In this document: positions 26,384 to 36,331 of the stretch, one piece after another
How positions within the stretch are numbered: position 1 is the first letter of the stretch
How the letters are laid out: each line of letters begins with the position of its first letter
Source: Elusimicrobiota bacterium
GTDB lineage: Bacteria; Elusimicrobiota; Endomicrobiia; Endomicrobiales; Endomicrobiaceae
Assembly: GCA_031287735.1 (NCBI GenBank)
Contig: JAITSO010000054.1
Coordinates: 97,024 to 161,023 of the forward strand
Direction of reading: 5' to 3'
Length of the DNA: 64,000 nt
Position numbers and translations under genes: made by a program
The notes under the pieces: model-generated
Databases searched by the model: none
The model's input: only the letters and a program-made list of their open reading frames with translations
What the model was told of the DNA's origin: nothing

Positions 26384-29300
26384 ATGTTAAGTATGGTTAA
26401 GTTGATATTTGGTGAAATTTCAGCATTGATATATCGGAAAGATAGCCGAACAGATAGACTAAATAAAATTAGAAAGGTATTAAAAGACCATGTGACTTTT
26501 AATAAGCTAGTGTCGGTGTTTACGCTTACGAGTTTTTTTGTAGCGTTTGTGTTTGGTGATGTGATGGTGGGAGCACAGGAATTAGGATTGTTTAGCAGTG
26601 GAGTGAAAGTTGCAGGTTCGTCACCTAGTCTGGGAACTGTAGCGTTGAACAGGTATGCTGACATGGCACTACCATATTCATATGGATTAGTTGGTTACGA
26701 GAGGAAAAATGGAGTTGGGAACAGGAAGATAGCAATAGTGCAAGATTTGCATTGCCATCCACAAGTTCAGGAAAATATAGGTTTAATATTGAGCTTTTTA
26801 GATAAGAAGTACGGAATTAATAAGATATATTTAGAGGGAGCATATGGTGAGGTAAACACTGAGTGGTTAAAACCTGCAGGTGATGCGGGGTATATGGAGC
26901 GGATGTTAATGAGCGGTAAGGTTACTGGAGCTGAGAGTTATAGTGCCAGCAAGGGTCGGTTTGATATGATAAGCGGGATGGAAGATGAAGCTGCATATAT
27001 AGGGAACATCAGTAGGAGCGAGTTATTAATGAGGCATAGTGCTGAGATAGGTGTGATATTAAAAAGATTGGAATGGGTCTCTGCAGGTTTAAGAACAAGA
27101 TATTTTAATAATGGTCAAAAAGTTGTGGAATCTAAGGTTAACAGGTTTTTGAGTGGTGGTATAGAAGATAGCGAGTATTATGAGTACATATTGAAAGAGT
27201 TAGGAATATTAGGGATAGATGTAAACAAGTACGAGAACTTAGAATTATATTTAGAGTTTCAAAATTTGCGCAATACTTTGAAATATGAGGTTATAAAGAC
27301 TGAAGTTGATGGTTTGGTGAGCGAAATTAAATCTAAGTTGCCTTATGGTTTATATAATGAAATAGCACAGGATACAAAATATTTTAGTGACATATATGTG
27401 TTATGTGGGTATTTGGAAAAAATTAGTAGAGAACATGGGGTGAATGTTGGTGCATACAACGAATTAGGTAAGTTAATGAAATTTATAGATGGTAGTAGAA
27501 GCATAAATTATATAGAGATGTATGTCGAGAGTGTCAGGGCAGTTGAGGAGATAAAAGAGAGATATGCGTTGAGTGAGGTCGAATATGAAGTGGTGTTTGT
27601 AAGTGATTTTGTGAAATATATTAGCGATTATTTAGGCGGCAGAATAACAGCTAATGATTACGAGTATTACAAATCTAATGCAGACAGGTATAGGAAGCTG
27701 TATAAAAGGTATATAAACGATGGATTATTGGAGCTGTTGGATAAATATATACGTGTAGCAGATGAGTTTTATGAAGTGAACAATGAACGCAATAGTCACT
27801 TTGAGCGTAATATTTTCGATGGCTACAGTAGTGATGACATAGATTCAATCAGTAATGCCTATGATAACGATTTGTGCAAAGATGGAAAAATAGACGTTGT
27901 GATAACGGGTGGTTTTCATACGGAATCCATGAGACAAATATTTGAGGAGAGAGGAATTTCGTACATGGTGATAACACCGTCATTTGATGGTGCTGCTGGT
28001 GGGATGTCTGTAGCACAAAATGTGTATAAATCGCTTATTAGTGAGCAGGGTAATTTAATAGAAAAATCAGCATTTGCACCTGCTGTGGTGTCTATGGTGG
28101 ATAGTTTGTCACTTGTACAACAGATATTATTGTGGTTTTCTATGGATGAGAATATAGCGAGGGAATTGTATGGTAGTGCGATAAATGAATTATTAGACGG
28201 GGTGATAGAGATAAAAAATACAGGCGTTAGGTTTAAAACAATTAACGGAAAAGTAAAAGTTATAGACAGTGCTGGAATGAGTGTAGATAAGCTGGATATT
28301 TCATTAAATTTTGCTAACCAATTGTCTGGTGCTGCGATGTTACTAAAAGGAAATGAGATGGGAGGCGATGTTCTATCTAAGGCTGCCCAGAAAATAAAAA
28401 AGAAATTAGAGAATGATGGTAAGAATGAGCTTGCACAGAGAGTGTCAAGTAGTACTTTAGAGTTTGTAGACTTTAACAAAATGTGCAACACATACAATGT
28501 GGGTGGCGATATAAGTCCATTTATAAGGGTAGCTAAGGCATATGAAGATAATGAGGGAGTAGGAGATATAGCGAAGCAATTTCTAGTAATAACGGAAACG
28601 TATAAAGGATTAATTGGCGGAATAAACAAAAGCTTAACAAGAGCCAGCAACGTTGCTAGGATGAAAGTACTTAAAAGAACAGAAACAGGAAGGATCCAGA
28701 AAAGCATGTTGACAGTGACAGGTAATGCTGGGAAAGGGTTTTTTGAGATATTGTTTGATGAGATTATAGCGTCTTTGTTTTCTGGGTTTGTTGGGTTGCA
28801 TAAAGAAGCTGGAGTTGGTGTGCATTTAGGTTCGTGGTCTATAAAAATAGTCTCTTATTTAACATTTTTCGCATTGCTATTTGTTTGCATAGCATGGATA
28901 ATGCCAGCTGTCGTACCGTTTTTTGGGATAGCTTCCTGTGGGGCATTGTATGATGCAATGATAGTTATAGGTTCTGTAGTATCAAGTTTTGTGGCGTTAA
29001 AGACAATGGTGCTTATGAATGTAGTAGTCCATGGTTTGTGGAATTTCTTTAGTGGAAGCAGGTGGTTTGGTGGCAAAAAATTGGAGATTGAAAATGATGA
29101 AAATACAGTAAAAGAAGATGATTTAAAGAGAGTAATGGCTGAAAGGAAAAGCGAAGGAATAGTATTCGGTTTGTTTGTAGGGTTGTCTATTCTTGGAGTG
29201 ACGTTGGGCGTTATTTTTGGTCCTATGTTGGCGAGTTTTTTAGGTGTAGGTCTGGCTGGTGCATTGGTGCAAGGAATATGTGCGGTAATTTTTGCTGCGT

Positions 29301-31999
29301 TGGTAGCAGTTATTATGTTGGTAGTGACGCAAATTAAGTCAATAATTGTGCGAAAAAAGTTTATTACTGATAACGAGCAGCAGCAAGGTAGAATTTTGAC
29401 TGAACCGCTGCAAGTAGGAAACATACACGATGAACAAGATAATAAATTAGAAAACACGTTTATAAATATAGAAAAAGAGCTTTATTCAACTACTGATCTA
29501 CCAACTGCAGATGAAATTTCTAAAATGTCTCAAAAAATTATAGAAATTACAGGATACAATAAAAACCAATTCATTGGAATATTGGCTGATATATTTGATA
29601 ATTATAAATTGTTTGCTGCGTTAAGTAAATGCGAGGCAGAATTTGCGGCGTTAGAAGCTGAAATTAGCAGTTCGAGCACTGCTGCGTTTTCTGCTGCTGA
29701 TATACAGTCAAGAATTCGCAACGTGAAAAGTAATTTTAACAAAACAGCTAAGAAGCTATTGAAAAACGTCAAACACAGCGGTGCACACGCTACCAATACG
29801 GAAGCAAAGTTCATGGAATTTGTACGGCTCTTTCGAGAGAGACTGGATTCAGCAAGCGTGTCTGTGCTACCAGTTGCTGCAGCTTCAATAAAAACCGGTA
29901 ATTATGGATTTATAGAGACGAGAATAAGTGAGTTAATGAGGGACGGCTATGGAAATATGGAGATAGGCGAGAAGGTATTGAGGGAGATTGTAGAATTAGA
30001 GTATGAGGAATTGGCGTCGGACCCGGATGGGTTCGTAGCTGGTCATGCGAATGGTATTAGAGGTGGGTCGGAGTATTTGGCTGGGTTGGTAAAGTCTGGA
30101 AAGTCAAAAGCAGAAGTGATAAGAGAGCATATGAGAATAGATAGAAATTATATAAACGAGATAGTGCTGGCGGTAAAAAAAGTAGTGGAGAAAGGTTTAT
30201 ACGAATGGGTTAGGACTGGTGGGATAGTTAGGAAAGTGTTGAAAAATTTAGAGTTAGGAGCAGTAGGAAAAGTTAGTGGAAATGTGGTTTTATTCAGTGA
30301 CAGTAACAGGAAAATTGGAGAGCGTATGCAGAGTGAAGGCTTTCAGAGTGTGGTGTGTTCCATAGATGCAACCAACGTTGAAAGTGATGGATGGAGAAAG
30401 TTTAGAGGTGTGAGGTTGAGTGATGATTTTGGTAGGGGATTTGAAATATATTGGAAATTTGGTAAATTTGGGTCAGTAGAAGTGTCGTTTTGTAGTGAGA
30501 ATGGAGATAAATTAGATTTAGAACTAGCAATGAACGCATTTTCTAGAGAATTAGATAAAGGTGATGATATGGGTATATTTAAGGGAATTAGTGACAATGT
30601 GATAATCGGTGGAGATGTTAGTAGTAGTGATGATATATTAAACGCGATAAGAAATAAGAATATAGATAGGGAAAACTTACCCAGCAGGGAAATAATACTA
30701 GATATATCTGGCAAGGATAAAGTGTTGGGAAATATGAGCAACTTTATAGGTGACAAATTTAGATCTAAAGGTGTAAAAACATTCGTATTAAACCAAAATC
30801 AGATGATAGATTTAGATATGTGTGGAAAGCGTGAGTATTTTAGAGAGAGAGGTGTGCGGTTTATAATTAGTGAGAATTGTTACAATGCGATGACAAGCGG
30901 ATATAGTATCAAATACGATGGTGCACAAATAGATGCTTCTAGTATAGTAGAGGTTTCACAAGCTGTTAAACTGTTGGAGTCTATAAAAAAAGCAAGAGAA
31001 ATTGAAGCGGGCGATGGTATTTTTTGTAGAGTGAGCGTATTTTTTAATGATGATATATTGGGTGGATTTTTAAAGAAGGGTATAGACATAGCCAGAAAGT
31101 ATAACGTCATAGTAATAGCTAGCGGGTCATCGCAATATCTAACTAGTGATATGGAGGCGAGAGTAGAAAGCAAGGCAGAATTTGATGCTATATTGAGGTC
31201 TGGCAATAGCAAATTGATAAACATAACTAACGAAAACATATTGCATGGTGTGCATAAGGTGTCATTGAATTATAATGCGAGTGAGCTTGACAACGCGAGC
31301 AAGTATGATATGGGAATGCGGGTAGGTTTGAGTTTTGCAAGTGGTGTTGCTTTTAGCGGAGATATAGCAGATTTGAAGCCGATATTGATGCAAAGTGGTG
31401 TAGAAAGCGGATTGGTATCAGATGTTGACAAGTCTAAAGTAAAGGATGTTTTATATGCAGAATGGGATAAATTTTCATTGAGTGCACGCAATAGAATGGA
31501 GTATTTGATGAATAACCAAAAGTATTATGAATTGATAGGATTAGTAAGAGGATTAGCGATGCTTAATGTGTTTGGCAAACTGCAGACAGTTATTAAAGAT
31601 AAAGTAGGTGCAGAAGCTAGCATGGCGTATTTAGAGGATCGTACGAGTAAAGACTACGTGAAGGCACTGCTGACATTAGCAATGCAGTTGGAGCTTTCTG
31701 GAAGAGATATTTGTACATTAATTGGTGAGGTTCCAACGTCTAGCAGGATGGAGGATGCAAATGGTACTAGTGCACAAGAGTATTTAGATGGTGTAAGAAT
31801 GAGAGTTAATGGAAAAGCCGAAGAGGTGATAGGAAATAGTAGGTATTCTATAGAAAATTTACTTAATATAAATGAGTCGGCAGAATTATTTAGGGAATTT
31901 GGCGTTGTGGTTTTTGATAGATTATCAAATATGGACAAGTTAAAGAAAGTTGGTATGCTGACTTTGTCATCGATAAAAGATTTGATGTCAGCAGCATAA
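26384..31999 (+). CDS. Giant membrane protein 2 (QDLH/EGAY/GGFH family), 1871 residues
   Basis: This is a paralogue of the proteins at 12171 and 32115 and belongs to no family I can name. One anchor helix lies at about residues 40-60 (LVSVFTLTSFFVAFVFGD). The N-terminal domain carries VQDLHCH (about 119), LEGAYGEV (about 150) and ITGGFHTE (about 507). Hydrophobic segments lie at ~820-890 and ~924-990. A long soluble C-terminal region follows, with repeated strand-helix units such as EIILDISGK and VIVIASGSSQYL. The ATG at 26384 follows GGGAGG by seven bases; an in-frame TTG at 26354 lies before that site. Codon use is skewed toward ATA, GTG, TTG, AGG and AGT, making the plus strand purine-rich compared with giant genes 1 and 3. 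This may mark a different history. Confidence 0.85.
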   Translation: MLSMVKLIFGEISALIYRKDSRTDRLNKIRKVLKDHVTFNKLVSVFTLTSFFVAFVFGDVMVGAQELGLFSSGVKVAGSSPSLGTVALNRYADMALPYSYGLVGYERKNGVGNRKIAIVQDLHCHPQVQENIGLILSFLDKKYGINKIYLEGAYGEVNTEWLKPAGDAGYMERMLMSGKVTGAESYSASKGRFDMISGMEDEAAYIGNISRSELLMRHSAEIGVILKRLEWVSAGLRTRYFNNGQKVVESKVNRFLSGGIEDSEYYEYILKELGILGIDVNKYENLELYLEFQNLRNTLKYEVIKTEVDGLVSEIKSKLPYGLYNEIAQDTKYFSDIYVLCGYLEKISREHGVNVGAYNELGKLMKFIDGSRSINYIEMYVESVRAVEEIKERYALSEVEYEVVFVSDFVKYISDYLGGRITANDYEYYKSNADRYRKLYKRYINDGLLELLDKYIRVADEFYEVNNERNSHFERNIFDGYSSDDIDSISNAYDNDLCKDGKIDVVITGGFHTESMRQIFEERGISYMVITPSFDGAAGGMSVAQNVYKSLISEQGNLIEKSAFAPAVVSMVDSLSLVQQILLWFSMDENIARELYGSAINELLDGVIEIKNTGVRFKTINGKVKVIDSAGMSVDKLDISLNFANQLSGAAMLLKGNEMGGDVLSKAAQKIKKKLENDGKNELAQRVSSSTLEFVDFNKMCNTYNVGGDISPFIRVAKAYEDNEGVGDIAKQFLVITETYKGLIGGINKSLTRASNVARMKVLKRTETGRIQKSMLTVTGNAGKGFFEILFDEIIASLFSGFVGLHKEAGVGVHLGSWSIKIVSYLTFFALLFVCIAWIMPAVVPFFGIASCGALYDAMIVIGSVVSSFVALKTMVLMNVVVHGLWNFFSGSRWFGGKKLEIENDENTVKEDDLKRVMAERKSEGIVFGLFVGLSILGVTLGVIFGPMLASFLGVGLAGALVQGICAVIFAALVAVIMLVVTQIKSIIVRKKFITDNEQQQGRILTEPLQVGNIHDEQDNKLENTFINIEKELYSTTDLPTADEISKMSQKIIEITGYNKNQFIGILADIFDNYKLFAALSKCEAEFAALEAEISSSSTAAFSAADIQSRIRNVKSNFNKTAKKLLKNVKHSGAHATNTEAKFMEFVRLFRERLDSASVSVLPVAAASIKTGNYGFIETRISELMRDGYGNMEIGEKVLREIVELEYEELASDPDGFVAGHANGIRGGSEYLAGLVKSGKSKAEVIREHMRIDRNYINEIVLAVKKVVEKGLYEWVRTGGIVRKVLKNLELGAVGKVSGNVVLFSDSNRKIGERMQSEGFQSVVCSIDATNVESDGWRKFRGVRLSDDFGRGFEIYWKFGKFGSVEVSFCSENGDKLDLELAMNAFSRELDKGDDMGIFKGISDNVIIGGDVSSSDDILNAIRNKNIDRENLPSREIILDISGKDKVLGNMSNFIGDKFRSKGVKTFVLNQNQMIDLDMCGKREYFRERGVRFIISENCYNAMTSGYSIKYDGAQIDASSIVEVSQAVKLLESIKKAREIEAGDGIFCRVSVFFNDDILGGFLKKGIDIARKYNVIVIASGSSQYLTSDMEARVESKAEFDAILRSGNSKLINITNENILHGVHKVSLNYNASELDNASKYDMGMRVGLSFASGVAFSGDIADLKPILMQSGVESGLVSDVDKSKVKDVLYAEWDKFSLSARNRMEYLMNNQKYYELIGLVRGLAMLNVFGKLQTVIKDKVGAEASMAYLEDRTSKDYVKALLTLAMQLELSGRDICTLIGEVPTSSRMEDANGTSAQEYLDGVRMRVNGKAEEVIGNSRYSIENLLNINESAELFREFGVVVFDRLSNMDKLKKVGMLTLSSIKDLMSAA

Positions 32000-32114
32000 T
32001 CGCAATTAGCGATAAAATTTTTCTCTGATAGTGCCAAAGTGCCAAAAACATTTGATTTAGTTGTGAGGTTTATGGTGTTTGCTGGCGGGAATGCGGTTTT
32101 GATTTCCAAAACTA

Positions 32115-35100
32115 CTATATACTTAAATCTGCATTAATATGTTTATTTTCCAACGCAAATGCAAAATTTTTGCAACCTTTTATGAATTCTATTACATCCT
32201 CTATTGCTATTGCGTAGTGTTCAGCTTCTATTAAATCCATTATTTTTGTGTTGTTTATTAGCGATATTTCCTGAATAGTAATCAATTGCTTGTGTAGTTC
32301 AGATAGATTTTTAAAACTTAAAGTGTTTACATCAAACTGCATTTGTAAACTTTCAATATAAATTTTTAATTTTTTTTCGTTATTGACATAAACAAACCCA
32401 TTAAAACCTTCTTGTTTGTATTTATTTAGCTCATTTTTATCGAAAATAGATAGATACATTTCTGTCCCATTATTGTTGATTTTGTTTAAAAATTTTTTAA
32501 ATTGCATTTTTCCTTTTGACCCAAGCATTGTCTTGATACTGTTATATTGGTTCGTACTTATCAATATTTGCCAATTGCCTAATCGGTTTAATTGCTCAAT
32601 ATAATTCATTATGTCTTGAGGTTTTTTTATGTTGTCTATATTATGCAATATGAATTGACGTTTCATGAATTTAGTCGTTTCTTTAATTTTACGTTCAAGA
32701 GTTTTGAAATTTTTTATGTTTCCTTGAGAAATTTGCCAATCAAATGCAGTTAAAGAACTGTTCACGTTCTCTTGTAAAGAATAGTCTACTTTTTCTTTTT
32801 TTTGATTCTCAAAGATGTTCGTTAAGCTTGCGGATATATCGTTGTGTTTTTTTGCTGATTCTTGGGATGGTAAGCTTGCTATGAAATTTTTTGGCACTTT
32901 TTTACGGAAATTTTGCATCGCGACTTGACTCTTTGTTTTGTCAGATGTGTGTGCTGCTACTGTTTTGTCAAAATTTCTTATCCAGCTATATTTAGCATTT
33001 TCCGGCTTTGCACCTATATTTTTGGGTTTACAATATTTTTGATTTATTGATTTCTCATCTATAGCACGAGTGCTTAAGTTTGTTTTTTTGTTTTTTGCAC
33101 CCGTGCCAAATTTTATTCTAGCTATTATGTCCAGAGTTTGCAAGAATGGCGGCTCTATGTTTGCAAACGACGCTATAGTCACTATTTCTTTTCGTACCAT
33201 GACACTTTCATTAACCGATATAGGAAATTTTGTTGCGTTTGTTTTAATATTTGGGTTGATTAAAATTAAAGCAAACTTTGTGGCTATTGCTTGTTCTGCA
33301 GAAAATTTAGAGTCTTTGGCTTTGTTGACATTAGCGTTTGATTTTGAGTTTTGCTTATTTACAAATTTAAGAGAATTAAGCGATATCTTATAATACAACT
33401 TGATAGACGCAAAAGAAGTTTCAAAAAAATATATGCATACGTCGGCGGTATTGGAAACGTTGCTGCATGCTTTTGAAAAGGTTTTGCCGGTTAGTGAAAT
33501 TGCAAGTCGTGCTGTAGATGTGGCTAAAGGTGATAAAACAGAAAAAGTAAACCAGAAAATAGTAGCTAAAATAAGTATTTTTCTGTTTTTGTACGTTTGC
33601 TTTAAGTCAACTGCTAAAGCTGCGAAAAGCGATACGAATGTTTTGATGATTTTAAATATTACGATATGCACTGCTGGCATAATAAGTGTTGCAAATAGCG
33701 AGATAAAAGTTAACAAGGTTTTTGTTAGGCTAAAAATAGAAGCTGTTTTTCTATTGCTACTGATATCATTTATGGAATTCAAAAGACATTTTATAAATAT
33801 AAGCAGCATTCCTGCACTGCTTATCCACGATGCTAATCCTAAAAAGCTTAAAAACACAAGGAAATAACCTAAAACAGCAAAAAAACTAGCGGAGCAATCT
33901 AAAACATTTTTGTTTTGAAATTCAGCTTTTTTCAATGTTTGTTTATTTGTTCCATGTAACTCTTCGCATTTAATTTCTTCATAAATCATTTTTTGTAGGT
34001 ATTTTGGCATATTGGCTACTACTTCTGTATTTATCCCGTCTATTTCATCTTTGGACAACGGGTGTTTTTGCATATATTCAGCAAGTTCTAGTATTAATCC
34101 GTTCCTATTAAGGAGTTCGTATATATTATTGTTGTATGCGAAAATGTATAGTTGCTTTAACAAGTAAAGCGTATCGGTTTTCCAGATGTTTTCAGTGTCA
34201 AAAATTTTGAGTAATTTTTTAAAATACTCCTTGGTGATGTCGTGTTCTCCAAATAAATAGGTAGAGATATTTTTCCATTCAGCCCGCTTATTTTTTACTT
34301 TCACGTCCAATGAAATTACATTTATTTTCCCGGCATTGTTTTTTATATTAAAATTTGTGCCGTTTTCGAATATTAATCCTGCATTTTTGTCATTTACATA
34401 ATAACATATCACTTCGGGTAGCATTTTTGTTCGACCAAATAAATTTTTTATTTCTTCTTTATTGTAAGCTTTTCCGTCAATTTCTTTTGTCAGTATGGAA
34501 GTTATTAAATTATGTCTTAAGCCCTGTACTTGCGACGGCAATATAGGCGCCAATTTGTCATTTTTATACGCTATATTTTCTCTTTCTTTTTTCAATAAAC
34601 GCGTTTGTCGACTTATTGTTTTTTCGTAAAGCTTTTCTTTTTCATTTAGTTCAGATATATCGGGGGTTACAGTTATTGTACTTATACCTCTATTACTTAA
34701 CAGTCTTTTCAACTCTGCACTGTGATATCCTCCACTTATTGCAACAACAACTCCTTTTTTGTCCAAATCGTCACATTCAAAATACTTTATTATTTTATCT
34801 GCAAAAACTTCACTCCTGGTATTGTTTACCTCGTAATAGCTTTTCAGAAAATCAAAATCAGCTTCTATAATGCTCATATAATTTATCAAGGAGTGTTTAG
34901 TGTATAATTTTTTGAATTTCTCAAAGTTTCTTAGAAAATATTGGAAGTCACTAAAAAGCAGCTGATTTTGCAAAAATGCAGCTAAATATTTTTCAAAATT
35001 GATTAAGAAAGCGAATTCCATTTCTATTTCATTTTTACAATAAGCAATTTCCAATTTTTCTACCAAACGTTTTTCTTCAACAATAATATCAGCATAATTT

Positions 35101-36110
35101 ATTTCTTGCTCTAATTTTTTTGCTTCTAAAAATAAATGTAAATAAGGATAAGTTTTGGCAATATTTGTATTTAATTTTTGGGAAACGCATTCTAGAAAAC
35201 GAAGCAGTGCGACTGCATCAAACTTATTTATAAGACTTCTAAAAAAATCGTAATCTTTATAAGCTAAATTTTTTTGCAACGATGAGGTTAAGTTTTGCAA
35301 ATCTACATTCATTTCCTTTAGATTTATATCATTGTAAATTTCTGCTAAATCGAGCGTTTTTTCAATATTTGGATAATCGCAAAAATTTAAAGGTGAAATA
35401 CCTTTGGAGTTGTAAGATAAGGAATTTATTTCATCTATTCTTTTGTGCAGCGAATAGTAAAAATCTTTTTCGTTTACCTTACCGGATTTGTATGTATTCA
35501 CTATATTATTGAACGCCCGGTATTTCTTGTTTATGTTTTTCAAATTTGCAATATTTTGCTTTGATATTTTTTGGATTATATTTTGATACAACGATTGTTT
35601 TTCGATGATGTCGCCAAGTCGGTTGATATTTATTTTATGCAAAAATTCTTCTTCAAGACCAGTTAAAATATCTAACCTGCTATTTTTGATTGCGTAATAT
35701 TCGGCTGCATTTAATTGTCCTTCTTTTAAAAGCTTATCCAACGTTTCTACCTTCTTACCGACCTCAATCATATTGGTCAACCAATTCAAATCTATATTTC
35801 CATACGCTCCTTCAACAAATATTTTTTCTATCTTATAGCTACCTTGCAGTAGTTCTATTATTTTTACGATGTTTTTTTGAATCTCTTCGTTGCCATGCAA
35901 ATCTTGTATATTTATTACTAATTTGGCAGTTTTGAAATCTGGTATATCTGCAATTTTTCCGTATGGCAATATATGCGGTGACGGTACCGACTCTACATTT
36001 TGTAATGGAAAAGCGGCTTGCGCTAAGTTTTGTCCGATAGTGCTTATCATAAGTGCAGTTACGGTGGAAATAGCAAGCACTTTTTTTAATAATTTTAAGT
36101 TTTTTTGCAT
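32115..36110 (-). CDS. Giant membrane protein 3 (QDLH/EGAY/GGYH family), 1331 residues
   Basis: The shortest of the three paralogues, convergent with giant gene 2 (115 bases between stops). A clear signal peptide ends near AQAAF (residue ~33). The N-terminal domain carries NIQDLHGN (about 70), FVEGAYGNID (about 100) and ISGGYHSAELKRL (about 458). Hydrophobic stretches lie at ~745-785 and ~800-910. The C-terminal part holds a lysine-rich region, then a domain with WQILISTNQ and KYKQEGFNGFVYV that matches the C-terminus of giant protein 1. It lacks the ERGF/SIDENG segment shared by 1 and 2. No strong ribosome site is seen. Function unknown; a hydrolase-like N-terminal domain is inferred from the motif pattern. 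Confidence 0.85.
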   Translation of the reverse strand: MQKNLKLLKKVLAISTVTALMISTIGQNLAQAAFPLQNVESVPSPHILPYGKIADIPDFKTAKLVINIQDLHGNEEIQKNIVKIIELLQGSYKIEKIFVEGAYGNIDLNWLTNMIEVGKKVETLDKLLKEGQLNAAEYYAIKNSRLDILTGLEEEFLHKININRLGDIIEKQSLYQNIIQKISKQNIANLKNINKKYRAFNNIVNTYKSGKVNEKDFYYSLHKRIDEINSLSYNSKGISPLNFCDYPNIEKTLDLAEIYNDINLKEMNVDLQNLTSSLQKNLAYKDYDFFRSLINKFDAVALLRFLECVSQKLNTNIAKTYPYLHLFLEAKKLEQEINYADIIVEEKRLVEKLEIAYCKNEIEMEFAFLINFEKYLAAFLQNQLLFSDFQYFLRNFEKFKKLYTKHSLINYMSIIEADFDFLKSYYEVNNTRSEVFADKIIKYFECDDLDKKGVVVAISGGYHSAELKRLLSNRGISTITVTPDISELNEKEKLYEKTISRQTRLLKKERENIAYKNDKLAPILPSQVQGLRHNLITSILTKEIDGKAYNKEEIKNLFGRTKMLPEVICYYVNDKNAGLIFENGTNFNIKNNAGKINVISLDVKVKNKRAEWKNISTYLFGEHDITKEYFKKLLKIFDTENIWKTDTLYLLKQLYIFAYNNNIYELLNRNGLILELAEYMQKHPLSKDEIDGINTEVVANMPKYLQKMIYEEIKCEELHGTNKQTLKKAEFQNKNVLDCSASFFAVLGYFLVFLSFLGLASWISSAGMLLIFIKCLLNSINDISSNRKTASIFSLTKTLLTFISLFATLIMPAVHIVIFKIIKTFVSLFAALAVDLKQTYKNRKILILATIFWFTFSVLSPLATSTARLAISLTGKTFSKACSNVSNTADVCIYFFETSFASIKLYYKISLNSLKFVNKQNSKSNANVNKAKDSKFSAEQAIATKFALILINPNIKTNATKFPISVNESVMVRKEIVTIASFANIEPPFLQTLDIIARIKFGTGAKNKKTNLSTRAIDEKSINQKYCKPKNIGAKPENAKYSWIRNFDKTVAAHTSDKTKSQVAMQNFRKKVPKNFIASLPSQESAKKHNDISASLTNIFENQKKEKVDYSLQENVNSSLTAFDWQISQGNIKNFKTLERKIKETTKFMKRQFILHNIDNIKKPQDIMNYIEQLNRLGNWQILISTNQYNSIKTMLGSKGKMQFKKFLNKINNNGTEMYLSIFDKNELNKYKQEGFNGFVYVNNEKKLKIYIESLQMQFDVNTLSFKNLSELHKQLITIQEISLINNTKIMDLIEAEHYAIAIEDVIEFIKGCKNFAFALENKHINADLSI

Positions 36111-36331
36111 AATTGTTTGGGATATAGTGTTAAATTTTTTTTGCTATAACGCTGTATTTTAAAGAATATACAAGAAAATTGTTAGATAAAAATAAGGTAT
36201 TTATTAGTTTTGCGTTAAGAAGCTTGTGTGTTGCGTAAGCATAGGTAGCTAGCAAAATAACAGTGCGTATACAGCATCTACAGTGTCTACGGTCTGTTGA
36301 AAAAAAATATCCTTTCGTATACAATGCCCTT

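Noticed and set aside
27916..28707. A 263-residue open frame on the minus strand inside giant gene 2 (others at 28855-29457, 30343-30756)
   Set aside because: These are shadows produced by the skewed codon use of giant gene 2, which leaves few stops on the other strand; no ribosome sites or motifs.
31998..32022. ATCGC-AATTA-GCGAT hairpin followed by AAAATTTTT after giant gene 2
   Set aside because: A five-base stem set back from a short T-run is too weak to call a terminator, though it is in the right place.
36111..36331. The TTGATAATCAA palindrome in front of giant gene 3
   Set aside because: I read this divergent region on both strands and did not find the core, so shared control is claimed only for giant genes 1 and 2.
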